Shown piece after piece: positions 7,782 through 16,292 of a DNA stretch of 64,000 bases. The translations under genes and the position numbers were made by a program. The stretch comes from Leptolinea sp964420995 (GTDB lineage: Bacteria > Chloroflexota > Anaerolineae > Anaerolineales > Anaerolineaceae). How positions within the stretch are numbered: position 1 is the stretch's first letter; each line of letters opens with the position of its first letter. Location of the stretch: contig CAYQUX010000020.1 in the NCBI GenBank assembly GCA_964420995.1, positions 1-64,000 of the forward strand. Reading direction: 5' to 3'. The notes below the pieces were generated by a model. The model was not told the origin of the DNA and searched no databases. It worked only from the letters and a program-made list of their open reading frames with translations.

Positions 7782-8861
7782 CTACTTCAATTCCTCTTTC
7801 AACAATGGAACGATGTTCTTTTCGAATGAAGCATCATCCATCGCGTACATCTCTTTGTAATATTCCTTCGCGGCTGCAGTCACGTCCCAGTCTTTGAACA
7901 GGTCAGGGTGCAGGGTGGCAGCCAGCCATTGCAGGCCAAGAGCCCAGCGGGTATCAGGCTGATCCCAGGAGTATACGTCAGTGGCAAAAGGATGCAGCTT
8001 ACCGTCTTTCACGGCTTTAAGTTCCTTCCATTGAGTATCGGCTTTTAAAATTTCAACCGCTTCGACTGCTGGTTTTGAATAGGCTACCACAAAGACATAC
8101 TCCGGGTTCCAGGCGGCTACCTGCTCAAAACTGACCTTTGTCCAACCTTTTGAGGGGTTGGCATCTTCCCAGACGGGTGTGCCGCCGGCGTTCTTGACCA
8201 GGATGGTCTGCATCCAGCCCAGGGGAGGCACGTTGAAGGATACCGCGCCGTCTTTATCGGAATAGTAGAGAATCAGTGTGCGCGGTTTCTGGTCATCTTT
8301 CAACGTGGAAACGGCTTTGGTGACCGTATCCAATTTGGATTTGAAGTACGCCAAAACCTTGTCGGCACGCGCGGGGTTCTGGAAAATCTGTCCCAGCACT
8401 CTCATGTCGCGATCGTACTGTTCGGGGGTTTCGAAGTCCACGTATACCACAGGGATGCCGATGGCTTCCAGCGGATCGCCCAGGGTGGATTTGGTGCTGC
8501 TTTTCAGGATCACACAATCCGGTTTTTCGGCGGCGATCTGTTCAGCGCCGACGTTGGTTTCAAGCATCTTCTTATCTTTGAAGGTCGGGTCGATCATGGG
8601 GATGAAGTCACCGGCGCCCTGCACGGTGGAGCCCAGCGCGATGATGCTTTTCCCGGCTTCCGGGAAGACATAGATGGCATCGGCGACCATGAACAGAGCC
8701 TTACCCGCCAGCACAATGCGCTGCGGAGTACCCGGCAGGGTGACCTGGCGCCCCAGGGCGTCAGTCACGGTGATGCCGGCCGGGGCGGGCGCCAGCGGAG
8801 CAAACGCGCTGATCGCCAGTACCATAATCAATAGGACAGCAGAGAACAATTTTGATCGCAT
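7782..8861 (-). CDS. ABC transporter substrate-binding protein, iron/B12/molybdate type
   Basis: This is a 359-residue protein with a Sec signal peptide (MRSKLFSAVLLIMVLAISAFAPLA). The mature part matches the periplasmic-binding-protein 2 fold: ITVTDALGRQVTLPGTPQRIVLAG, then AAEKPDCVIL, VVYVDFETPEQY and a C-terminal AWNPEYVFVVAY lobe. The family binds siderophores, cobalamin, haem or, for the MolA branch, molybdate and tungstate. Proximity to moeA favours an oxyanion or metal substrate, but this is inference. I chose ATG 8861, preceded by AAGGAG, over the longer frame, which runs into repeats. No permease or ATPase gene lies beside it. Confidence 0.8.
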   Translation of the reverse strand: MRSKLFSAVLLIMVLAISAFAPLAPAPAGITVTDALGRQVTLPGTPQRIVLAGKALFMVADAIYVFPEAGKSIIALGSTVQGAGDFIPMIDPTFKDKKMLETNVGAEQIAAEKPDCVILKSSTKSTLGDPLEAIGIPVVYVDFETPEQYDRDMRVLGQIFQNPARADKVLAYFKSKLDTVTKAVSTLKDDQKPRTLILYYSDKDGAVSFNVPPLGWMQTILVKNAGGTPVWEDANPSKGWTKVSFEQVAAWNPEYVFVVAYSKPAVEAVEILKADTQWKELKAVKDGKLHPFATDVYSWDQPDTRWALGLQWLAATLHPDLFKDWDVTAAAKEYYKEMYAMDDASFEKNIVPLLKEELK

Positions 8862-8897
8862 ACAGATTCTCCTTATGAAATGATTATTCATACTATA

Positions 8898-8918
8898 AAT
8901 ACTCAATAATTGAGTATT
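8898..8918. promoter_or_regulatory. Perfect 21-bp palindrome upstream of the ABC binding protein
   Basis: The arms AATACTCAAT and ATTGAGTATT are separated by a single A. The centre lies about 47 bp before the start codon at 8861, a typical operator position. The regulator is unknown; metal-responsive repressors use sites of this form. Confidence 0.6.
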
Positions 8919-8957
8919 GAAATTATAGCATGAATGCGATTTGAACAAGTCGATGGC

Positions 8958-9329
8958 GATCCAGGTCGGGGCTTCGACAAGCTCAGCCACCGGAGAGTCC
9001 GCTGCCCGAATTTGTCAGGGACGATCCAGGTTGAGGCTTCGACAAGCTCAGCNNNNNNNNNNNNNNNNNNNNNNNNNNNNNNNNNNNNNNNNNNNNNNNN
9101 NNNNNNNNNNNNNNNNNNNNNNNNNNNNNNNNNNNNNNNNNNNNNNNNNNNNACAAGCTCAGCCACCGGAGAGTCCGCTGCCCGAATTTGTCAGGGACGA
9201 TCCAGGTCGGGGCTTCGACAAGCTCAGCCACCGGAGAGTCCGCTGCCCGAATTTGTCAGGGACGATCCAGGTTGAGGCTTCGACAAGCTCAGCCACCGGA
9301 GAATCCGCTACCCGAGCTTGTCGAGGGCT
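8958..9329. repeat. 65-bp tandem array of the palindromic repeat, with assembly gap
   Basis: Units start at 8958, 9023, 9199 and 9264, each 65 bp, beginning GATCCAGGT and containing GCTTCGACAAGCTCAGCCAC and CCGAATTTGTCAGGG. Two versions alternate, GGTCGGGGC and GGTTGAGGC, so the larger period is 130 bp. The array is interrupted by N at 9053-9152. The gap 8862-9416 holds no gene. Confidence 0.85.
9053..9152. other. Scaffold gap of exactly 100 N
   Basis: A run of 100 N lies within the tandem repeat. Its length is a placeholder: the unit phase across it is not a multiple of 65, so the true repeat number is unknown. Confidence 0.99.
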
Positions 9330-9416
9330 ATAGGGTTTGTGTTTCGTCAACCCGAGTCACCAGATTGGTCGTAATTGAATTTTGTCGGCAGTTCCGAAAG
9401 GAACCAATAAAGAAAA

Positions 9417-10301
9417 TTATTTCTTCAAGTACACCACCAGCAGCGGGTTGACCACTTCCGGCCGTTCATAGTGCGGAACATGCCCGCAATCTTCGATCAC
9501 CCGCCAGTCAGCCTTGGGCAGTAATTTCCGTACTTCTTCTCCCACACTCAACGGGATGGTCGCGTCATGGCGCCCCCACATCAGCAGAATGGGCTTATCC
9601 GTCCGTCCCAGCCGTTCGTACACGGCACGCTGGTTGAACAAAATGCCGCTGCGGAACGTGGATAGGATGGCGCGTTTGAATCCGGCGATCTCCATTTGCG
9701 GCAGGTAATCGGCCACATACTGTGGGAATCGCTCCGGGTGGCGCAGGTCCTCTGCCATCCCGGCGGGTAGGGTTCGGCCGCCGGTTAGGTGCAGGATCAG
9801 TTCGCCAATAGCTGGAACCATTAACAGGGATTTCGGAAAAACCGGCGGGGGCATTATTCCGGCCGGGTCGATAAGCACCAGTTTGCTCACCAGCTCCGGG
9901 TGGCGGTCGGCGAAAATGGAAGCCACGATGCCGCCCATGGACGACCCCACCAGGTTGACCGGCGTGTTGATCTTCAATGCGGAAAGCAAGTCAAGAATTT
10001 GGCGGTCGAACAGATCCGGGCCATAGTCAATGTCTGGCCGGTCAGACCAACCGCGCCCGAAATGGTCAAAGCGAATAACCCGGAAGCCGGCATCTGCCAG
10101 CGGTTTGAAGTTGAAATCCCACAGGTAATGAGGAACCGAATATCCGTTGAGAAAGACAACAGGGCTGCCATCTATAGGTCCGGCCAATTCGTACCAGGTG
10201 TAGCCATTCGGAAGTTTAACAAAGGTTCCGGGGATGATTTTTCTGAATGGTTCATCCAGTAAGAGGGTTTCTCCATTTATAACAAAGCGGCGATGAGACA
10301 T
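9417..10301 (-). CDS. Alpha/beta-fold hydrolase
   Basis: This is a 294-residue alpha/beta hydrolase. The nucleophile elbow G-S-S-M-G-G gives Ser121; HDATIP gives Asp246 and CGHVPHYE gives His274. The oxyanion-hole strand is VVFLNGYS and the helix after strand 4 is RVIRFDHFGRGWSDRP, as in epoxide hydrolase and C-C hydrolase relatives. There is no signal peptide, so it is cytoplasmic. GAGG lies before the ATG at 10301. It is the last gene before the repeat array and follows the small membrane protein at 10341 on the same strand, with only 39 bp between. The substrate is unknown. Confidence 0.85.
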   Translation of the reverse strand: MSHRRFVINGETLLLDEPFRKIIPGTFVKLPNGYTWYELAGPIDGSPVVFLNGYSVPHYLWDFNFKPLADAGFRVIRFDHFGRGWSDRPDIDYGPDLFDRQILDLLSALKINTPVNLVGSSMGGIVASIFADRHPELVSKLVLIDPAGIMPPPVFPKSLLMVPAIGELILHLTGGRTLPAGMAEDLRHPERFPQYVADYLPQMEIAGFKRAILSTFRSGILFNQRAVYERLGRTDKPILLMWGRHDATIPLSVGEEVRKLLPKADWRVIEDCGHVPHYERPEVVNPLLVVYLKK

Positions 10302-10340
10302 GTATGGTACCTCGGGAAAATGGTGGGTATGGCTAAAATT

Positions 10341-10823
10341 TTAATGCACAGAAGGAACGCGGAACAAAAACGCAAATAAACCGATGAAGGCAACTCCCAT
10401 AAAAAGACGGACCAAGCCGGCTTTTCGCACATCCGGATGAAGCAGGTAATGTTCCCTGTGGTACGCGCGGAAACTGATACCATGTTTCGGGCAGATCCCG
10501 GTGATGATCTCGAAGAGTCCGTTGACAATTCCAATACTGTTTCCCATGAAGCAAAAGAGCATAAACGGCGCCAACCACTCCTTAATCCCGGTTAAAACCA
10601 GTAAACTGATAACCGGTGATGTGAGGATCATGATAAAGGACACCACCTCATAGATCATGATGGTATGGCGTTTTTCAGGATGCGCAGCCAGAAATTCAGC
10701 GCGGTTCTGAGACGGACATCGCCGGAAGAAGAACCATGTTGGACCGTATATGGTGATCAACCCGGGGATCAAACCCGTAAGCGCGACGAAAACTTGAAGC
10801 CGGTTGATCCATTCAGCGCTCAT
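10341..10823 (-). CDS. Hypothetical four-helix membrane protein
   Basis: This is a 160-residue protein with four predicted hydrophobic segments: about residues 8-32, 56-80, 85-107 and 138-157. Between segments 3 and 4 is a His- and Arg-rich loop (CPKHGISFRAYHREHYLLHPDVRKAG). I do not recognise a family. It lies 14 bp after the stop of the gene at 10838 and 39 bp before the hydrolase, so the three probably form one transcript. No strong ribosome binding site is visible at ATG 10823. Confidence 0.65.
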   Translation of the reverse strand: MSAEWINRLQVFVALTGLIPGLITIYGPTWFFFRRCPSQNRAEFLAAHPEKRHTIMIYEVVSFIMILTSPVISLLVLTGIKEWLAPFMLFCFMGNSIGIVNGLFEIITGICPKHGISFRAYHREHYLLHPDVRKAGLVRLFMGVAFIGLFAFLFRVPSVH

Positions 10824-10837
10824 GGAAATTGATCAAT

Positions 10838-11338
10838 TCACTTGACGAACAGCCAGACCATTCCGGCAATAACGATCAGCACACCCGCGGTGGCGAACAC
10901 GAGAAAAAACCCGCGATCCGGGGATATCTTAATGGTGGGTGGTTCTTTAATTGCGGCTTTCAGGTTGTTCGTCTGTATCCCGGGGACAACCCTCAGGTAA
11001 ATCTGTTCCATGGGGAAAAAATTACCTGTGGGAGCGGTGATGCAATACCGCCGTAAATAGTTGGCGGCCGGGTTTTCCTTCCATTCGCCACTTTGGGAGA
11101 GTCGAATGGTCTCACCCAGATAGGCGCCCCAAATCAGTATGGTTCGGTTGGGAATAACGTTTTCATACGCCGGTGAGGTTTTTAGAATATGCGCCCGATC
11201 TAGTAATTTGTACAGCGAGGCCAGCGATTCTGGTGAGAAATCCAGGGCGATACCGTAATCATCCTTTGCGATCTGCACCGCCCGCTGCGCCAGTTCGATC
11301 ATGTCTTGTGGAGATTCTGCTGTCTGCGGTTTTTCCAT
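10838..11338 (-). CDS. Hypothetical C-tail-anchored protein with the WGAYLGET domain
   Basis: This is a 166-residue protein. Residues 10-110 form a soluble domain with YGIALDFSPESLASLYKLLD and IWGAYLGETIR. A linker follows, and one C-terminal membrane helix (about 145-164) ends in LFVK, giving an N-in tail-anchored layout. The same domain occurs in the protein at 13658-14638, with YGITLDYSSDSL and VWGAYLGETQR. The shared pattern marks a family whose function I do not know. The two paralogues flank the diguanylate cyclase at 11490. Confidence 0.65.
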   Translation of the reverse strand: MEKPQTAESPQDMIELAQRAVQIAKDDYGIALDFSPESLASLYKLLDRAHILKTSPAYENVIPNRTILIWGAYLGETIRLSQSGEWKENPAANYLRRYCITAPTGNFFPMEQIYLRVVPGIQTNNLKAAIKEPPTIKISPDRGFFLVFATAGVLIVIAGMVWLFVK

Positions 11339-11489
11339 AAACCCCCGTCCCTGCGAGGTGAGGTATTATTCACGAATCATTTAGATATCAACAATACAGT
11401 CTGAAAGTTTGATTGTACCGTATTGGGAATTCCCCATTTAACACAAACCTGAAATGGGACGAACTTATAATAATTCTTACAGAAAGGCA

Positions 11490-13595
11490 CTAACTCGGAT
11501 TTGCCTGGATAAATTTTTCGACCCGGTTTCTGCCGTTATTCTTAGCCAGATACATAGCCGCGTCCGCGTTATGAAACAGGATATCAAGGTTTTTCGTATC
11601 CAGTTCCATCTCGGCAATGCCAAAACTTGCTGTCATTTTTACCATTGTATCCCTGGCATCGCAATCTGTGCTTTCAATTATGGTCCTGATGCGTTCTGCG
11701 AGCACGCCTGCCGCCTCCAGACCGGTATCAGGCAGCAATATGCCAAACTCTTCTCCACCCAGGCGGGCAACCAGATCAACCTCACGGCATTGCTCTGTTA
11801 AAATTTTTGACACACATTGCAGTGCCAGATCGCCAATATCATGACCGTAAGTGTCGTTAATGAGTTTGAATTTATCAATATCGAGGATGATCAATGAGAG
11901 CGGGTGTTTGTAACGCTTTGACCGGCTAATCTCTTCATTGCCCCGCTGGAAGAAATGTCTACGGTTGGATAATTTTGTCAGTTCATCCGTCATTGCCAGT
12001 TGTTCCAGCCGTGTATTTAATTGCTGGATTTTTTCCTCAGCCCTTTTCCTCGAAACGATCGTCCAGACAAGGTCGGCAATATAGGAGACCAATTCAATGT
12101 CATTCGTATCATAATCAGAAGGTTTATTGCCTATCCCCAGTATCGATACAATCTGGTTTTCCTGGAAAATGGGTATGAGCAACTCGCGGATGACTGTCGC
12201 GTGCCCCTCCGGCATGCCTTTTTTATTCGGGAGGGAGGCATAATCGTTGTGAATGATTGCTTTCCTTTCGCGGATACAATCGACCCAAACGCCAGCCTGG
12301 TCGATGGAGTAATGCATGCCATTACCTTCTGCTTTGCAAAACTCGTCCTGAGTACGGGTTGACCAGGCTTGTAATGATAAAGAATTGGTGTTTTCTTCTA
12401 CCAGATGATAAAAACCAATCTGACTTTGAGTCAAAATCTCAATTTCGTCCAGAGCTTTTTGCATAACTTCAATAGGGGTATGTGAGATGGAGTAATCCCA
12501 GAGTTTCAATCGCAAATTCAATATGTCTTCAACACGCTTGCGTTCAGAAATATCCTGAATGACAGATAACATGCAATTTTCATCGTTTAACCGGATATAT
12601 TCGGAGGAGATTTCTACCAGCATATCTTTTCCATTTTTTTTCCGAACCGTAAACACATAGTTTCTTACTCTTTTGTGTGTTTTCATTTCGCTGATAAATT
12701 TGTCACGATCGGCCGGATTTTTCCAAAAACCCAGCGAAGTTGTTGAATTGTTCAGACTTTCTTCCCTCGAATATCCGGATACCTGGGTAAAACCATCATT
12801 TATTTCAAGTATCTTTCCATCTTCCATTCGAGAAATCAAAATGGCATTCGGGCTGGCAAGGAAAGCTTTTGTATATTTTTCCTGGGTCATCTTGCGGGCT
12901 TCTTCCGCTTTTTCCCTCTCAGCAATGTCAGCCAGTAAGTCGATTTGTAATCGCCGATTGACCAATATAAATAAAACAATGGTCAGGACAATATACAATA
13001 ATTGGAATGCCAGGTAAAGAATACTCTCATACCCGGGTGATTTCATTACATCATTTCCAGGAGGTATAAAAATATTAGTGATTATTCTAATGATGGCAAA
13101 GACGCCAAAAAGGGAGGTGATGACCCCGAGGGGGCGTGTGATCTTTTTCTGCTCAGGAGTAAGCTGAAAAAATAACAACCAGGCAAATTGAAGTGAGAAG
13201 ATAACAAGGACAAATGAAAAAAGGATATTGCGAATTTCCAGATTCGGGTGGATATAGATAAAATACGTTTGTGAAAAGATATATAAGATAATGAGAAGAT
13301 AGAGATGGATGGGAACACCGGGTTTTTCAAGGAAACGCCTGATTCCAACATAAAGTACGAAAGTCCCACACACCATGAAAAAACTGCCAAGCAACATACT
13401 GAAGAAATCTGGAATTATTCCCCGCGTTGTGAGGAATGCCATACCTATAACATTACAGCCAAAACTAATGGTCCAATATCCCAGGCCAGCATAACGTAAG
13501 CGGTTTTCCTTCCAGAGGACGAACAGAACAATCGCGCAGATCAGATTTCCACAGATATAACTTATCAGAACGGTTCGCAGATCAAGAAAAGACAT
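11490..13595 (-). CDS. Membrane PAS-GAF-GGDEF diguanylate cyclase
   Basis: This is a 701-residue sensor. Seven or eight hydrophobic helices fill residues 5-220. A PAS domain follows at about 240-365 (ASPNAILISRMEDGKILEIN and ISERKR), then a GAF domain at about 370-525 (IEVMQKALDEIEILTQSQIGFYHLV). The GGDEF domain (about 540-695) has the active motif GGEEF at 613-617 and LDIDKFKLINDTYGHDIGD. An RxxD inhibitory site (REVD) sits five residues before GGEEF, so the enzyme should make c-di-GMP and be product-inhibited. Input is probably a membrane signal plus a small ligand of the GAF domain. No EAL domain is present. Confidence 0.93.
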   Translation of the reverse strand: MSFLDLRTVLISYICGNLICAIVLFVLWKENRLRYAGLGYWTISFGCNVIGMAFLTTRGIIPDFFSMLLGSFFMVCGTFVLYVGIRRFLEKPGVPIHLYLLIILYIFSQTYFIYIHPNLEIRNILFSFVLVIFSLQFAWLLFFQLTPEQKKITRPLGVITSLFGVFAIIRIITNIFIPPGNDVMKSPGYESILYLAFQLLYIVLTIVLFILVNRRLQIDLLADIAEREKAEEARKMTQEKYTKAFLASPNAILISRMEDGKILEINDGFTQVSGYSREESLNNSTTSLGFWKNPADRDKFISEMKTHKRVRNYVFTVRKKNGKDMLVEISSEYIRLNDENCMLSVIQDISERKRVEDILNLRLKLWDYSISHTPIEVMQKALDEIEILTQSQIGFYHLVEENTNSLSLQAWSTRTQDEFCKAEGNGMHYSIDQAGVWVDCIRERKAIIHNDYASLPNKKGMPEGHATVIRELLIPIFQENQIVSILGIGNKPSDYDTNDIELVSYIADLVWTIVSRKRAEEKIQQLNTRLEQLAMTDELTKLSNRRHFFQRGNEEISRSKRYKHPLSLIILDIDKFKLINDTYGHDIGDLALQCVSKILTEQCREVDLVARLGGEEFGILLPDTGLEAAGVLAERIRTIIESTDCDARDTMVKMTASFGIAEMELDTKNLDILFHNADAAMYLAKNNGRNRVEKFIQANPS

Positions 13596-13657
13596 GGTTT
13601 ACCTTTAGAAATTTCTTGGACTTCAATATTATCTCGACCATCGTTGTGAAAATGTGT

Positions 13658-14638
13658 TTAAAAAGCGATCCGGCTTCGCAGCCACAGGATGATTTGCTGC
13701 GGGTCAATGCCGGTGTTAAGCCCATCAATTGGATTCCCGCGTTCGTTAACCCGCACCCCATCCTCAAGAATCGCACTCTGAAAACTTTGCCGCGCGGCAA
13801 CCTGTCCGCGTTGAATGTCAATCAGGGTCAGGTCGCATTGCATTTGCCGGGCATAGATTTCAGACTCTGATTTTTTATTTACTTCCAGCGCGTAACAATT
13901 TTGCTGAATCAGAATACTTAAATCTGAAGGAGTGGTGGCGCGCATTTCTGATGGGAGGCTGAATTGCAGGTCGGCGACCTTCCCGGTGGTTATCTCAATA
14001 ATGAGTATTTTGCCCTGCATGTCCAGATCATCACCCAGAGGATCAGGGTAAACCTTTAAATAGTTGGGCATTTCCTCAAGAAAGGGTGTTTCATAGGCAT
14101 TCAGTTTTTGCGCGGCTACATAGGTCTGATAATTACGAAATAAGAGGTAAACCGGAATGGTCAGCATACACAGAATGGCAGCCACACCCACACCGATCAA
14201 AATCTTAACCAGCTTGCTGAGACCTTTTTTCTGTTCTTCAGGAGGGGGCACAGGGGTGTCGCGTTCCGGGGCGGGTGGTTCCTGCCCGGTGATCCGTACG
14301 CGCACCTGTTCGAACGGATAGATTCGCCCGGCCTGAGTGATCAGGTAAATGCGGCGGTCACCGATTGCTTCCGGATCGATCTTCCAGACACCCCGCCTGT
14401 TGCGGCGTTGGGTTTCACCGAGGTAGGCGCCCCACACGTTGACGGTCTTTTCAAGCCCCTGTTCGGATACCTGCGAGGAAAGGTAGCTCTGGTGAGCCTG
14501 CTCGATCAGCCGCGAAAACGCGCGCAGGCTGTCTGAGGAATAGTCGAGGGTGATCCCGTACCGGTCGCGGGCAGCTTCCACTGCCTGGGATGCCAGTTGA
14601 TAAATTGATTGTTCCAGGTTTGAGGAATTTGAGTCCAT
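13658..14638 (-). CDS. Hypothetical membrane protein with the WGAYLGET domain
   Basis: The protein has about 326 residues. Residues 1-110 match the domain of the gene at 10838 (YGITLDYSSDSLRAF and VWGAYLGETQRR). A Pro-rich linker is followed by one membrane helix (LVKILIGVGVAAILCMLTIPVYLLF) and an extracytoplasmic or cytoplasmic C-terminal domain of about 150 residues that I do not recognise (LNAYETPFLEEMPNYLKVYP). The start is uncertain: ATG 14638 and ATG 14656 both lack a clear ribosome binding site. It lies upstream of, and on the same strand as, the diguanylate cyclase. Confidence 0.65.
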   Translation of the reverse strand: MDSNSSNLEQSIYQLASQAVEAARDRYGITLDYSSDSLRAFSRLIEQAHQSYLSSQVSEQGLEKTVNVWGAYLGETQRRNRRGVWKIDPEAIGDRRIYLITQAGRIYPFEQVRVRITGQEPPAPERDTPVPPPEEQKKGLSKLVKILIGVGVAAILCMLTIPVYLLFRNYQTYVAAQKLNAYETPFLEEMPNYLKVYPDPLGDDLDMQGKILIIEITTGKVADLQFSLPSEMRATTPSDLSILIQQNCYALEVNKKSESEIYARQMQCDLTLIDIQRGQVAARQSFQSAILEDGVRVNERGNPIDGLNTGIDPQQIILWLRSRIAF

Positions 14639-14782
14639 AATTGAACACCGATGCATGTAAAATGCCAGTTTTCAAAATGATTGTAGCATTTTCCAGTCGC
14701 GGTTGTTGCCGCATCCGATGGACTCAAAGACTTATTGGAATTGAAATATTTATTTAGAGAAAACCACCCTGTCGCCGCATTT

Positions 14783-15106
14783 TCAATCGTTGGCGGTAAA
14801 ATCGAGAACGCAGACCTTTTCGAGGTTGGGGTCAAGATACCGGCGGCAAAACGACTGGTGTTCGGGGTGCGGAAGGTACTGGTCGCGTCCGATTGGATCG
14901 GCAAAGGTGACAATGAAGCAATGCGTATATCCTTCGTTCAAATTCTCCGGGCTGGAATTGCGGCCGAATTCAAAGCCGGTGACGAACGGCAGCCGGGCGC
15001 ACAGGTCACGAAAGGCCGCCTCAATGGATTCGACTGTGGAAGGGGTGGTTTTGTCGAAGAATTTAAAAAGGACCACATGCCGGTAAACTCCCTGAATAGT
15101 AGCCAT
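14783..15106 (-). CDS. Dabb-domain (stress responsive A/B barrel) protein
   Basis: This is a 107-residue alpha-beta ferredoxin-like protein. It shows the Dabb features: the first strand HVVLFKF, a helix with ESIEAAFRDLCARL, the FEFGRNSSPENLNEGYTHCFIVTF segment, and PEHQSFCRRYLDP with a final VLDF strand. Proteins of this fold act as dimers in stress responses or as cyclases; the function here is unknown. ATG 15106 is chosen because GGAGG lies eight bases upstream. It is divergent from the LacI regulator and shares the palindrome at 15160-15180. Confidence 0.8.
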   Translation of the reverse strand: MATIQGVYRHVVLFKFFDKTTPSTVESIEAAFRDLCARLPFVTGFEFGRNSSPENLNEGYTHCFIVTFADPIGRDQYLPHPEHQSFCRRYLDPNLEKVCVLDFTAND

Positions 15107-15159
15107 TCTGAATACCTCCATTGAAATATTTGCCAGTATTCTGTATAATACCATAAAGA

Positions 15160-15180
15160 AACCGGTTTAGTAAACCGGTT
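15160..15180. promoter_or_regulatory. LacI-type operator palindrome
   Basis: Arms AACCGGTTTA and TAAACCGGTT surround a single G. It lies between the divergent Dabb gene and the LacI gene, 11 bp before the LacI start, and matches the AAACCGGTTT style of LacI-family sites. Autoregulation is likely. Confidence 0.75.
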
Positions 15181-15190
15181 ACGTTAGATT

Positions 15191-16228
15191 ATGAAAGTTA
15201 CTATATCTGACATCGCCGAAAAAGCCTGCGTTTCCAAAGCCACTGTTTCCCGGGTATTAAATAACCGGGCGGAGGGTGTGGGACCTGAAACCCGGCAGAG
15301 AATCCAGCAGATCATGCAGGAAACCGGCTTTCAACCCAGCGGGTTTGCCCGCGGATTGGCCACCGGGAAATCCGCGTCTGTCGGGGTGATCATACCGGAT
15401 ATCGTCAATCCATATTACTCATTACTCGTTCGCGGCGCTGAAGACACGCTAAAAAAATCAGGCTACAGCCTTTTTCTGTGCAATTCTGACCATGACATCA
15501 AGAAGGAAAAGGAATATGTGTCTGTCCTGATCGAAAAGGGAGTTGATGGGATCATTCTCGATTCGGCCGAGTCGGATTGCGATTGCCAGTTGGAGCTTCT
15601 CGACGACCAGGATATTCCCTATGTGCTGGTGGATCGGATCATTGATGATCCGGCGAAATTCCCGGGCGTGTATGTGGATAACCGGGAAGGCGGGCGATTG
15701 GCGGCGGAGTACTTTTTTTCGCAGCCCGCCAGTTCACTATTGTTTATTAACGGCCCCATGGAGTACTCTCAATCCCGGTTGCGCCTTGCCGGTGTTCAAG
15801 ACGCGCGGGAGACATTCCATCTTCCGCCTGAAACCCTGACAGTTCTCTTTGGTGATTTTTCGATTGATAGCGGATTCCGGTTGACCATGGAGAAATTGTC
15901 GCAAAATCCAGATAGACCTGACGGCCTTCCATTTACAGGAATTTTCACAGCAAATGACCTGATGGCAATCGGGGCTTTGCGGGCCCTTAAAAAAGCGGGA
16001 ATTGCCATACCAGACCAAGTGGAAGTGATCGGGTTTGATGACATTGAGCTGGCAACACTGATCGACCCGCCGCTTTCCACGGTTTCGCAGCCAGCCCTTG
16101 AAATGGGCTCACGCAGCGCCGCCATGCTCCTGCAATTGATGAGCGGAAAACGACTGCGGCAGAAAAATATAACCTTAAAGACGGAATTGGTGCTGCGCGG
16201 TACCACCCGCGGGCTGAAGCAACAATAA
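15191..16228 (+). CDS. LacI-family transcriptional regulator
   Basis: This is a 345-residue repressor. Residues 3-50 hold the LacI helix-turn-helix and hinge (TISDIAEKACVSKATVSRVLNN). Residues 60-340 are a periplasmic-binding-like sensor domain with VGVIIPDIVNPYYSLLVRGAE, GVDGIILDS and FTGIFTANDLMAIGALRALK. The C-terminal subdomain reads VEVIGFDDIELATLIDPPLSTV. These repressors normally bind a sugar or sugar phosphate. The gene lies 64 bp before the iron alcohol dehydrogenase on the same strand and has a perfect palindrome just upstream. The ligand is unknown. Confidence 0.95.
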   Translation: MKVTISDIAEKACVSKATVSRVLNNRAEGVGPETRQRIQQIMQETGFQPSGFARGLATGKSASVGVIIPDIVNPYYSLLVRGAEDTLKKSGYSLFLCNSDHDIKKEKEYVSVLIEKGVDGIILDSAESDCDCQLELLDDQDIPYVLVDRIIDDPAKFPGVYVDNREGGRLAAEYFFSQPASSLLFINGPMEYSQSRLRLAGVQDARETFHLPPETLTVLFGDFSIDSGFRLTMEKLSQNPDRPDGLPFTGIFTANDLMAIGALRALKKAGIAIPDQVEVIGFDDIELATLIDPPLSTVSQPALEMGSRSAAMLLQLMSGKRLRQKNITLKTELVLRGTTRGLKQQ

Positions 16229-16292
16229 CTTTCCCGCCTGTGGTGTGCGGGAGACAGAAAAACGATCGTAAAGAACATAAGGAGAAAGTTAC

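Noticed and set aside
8958..9329. Regular 65-bp repeats as a CRISPR array
   Set aside because: The whole unit repeats, with no unique spacers and no cas genes nearby.
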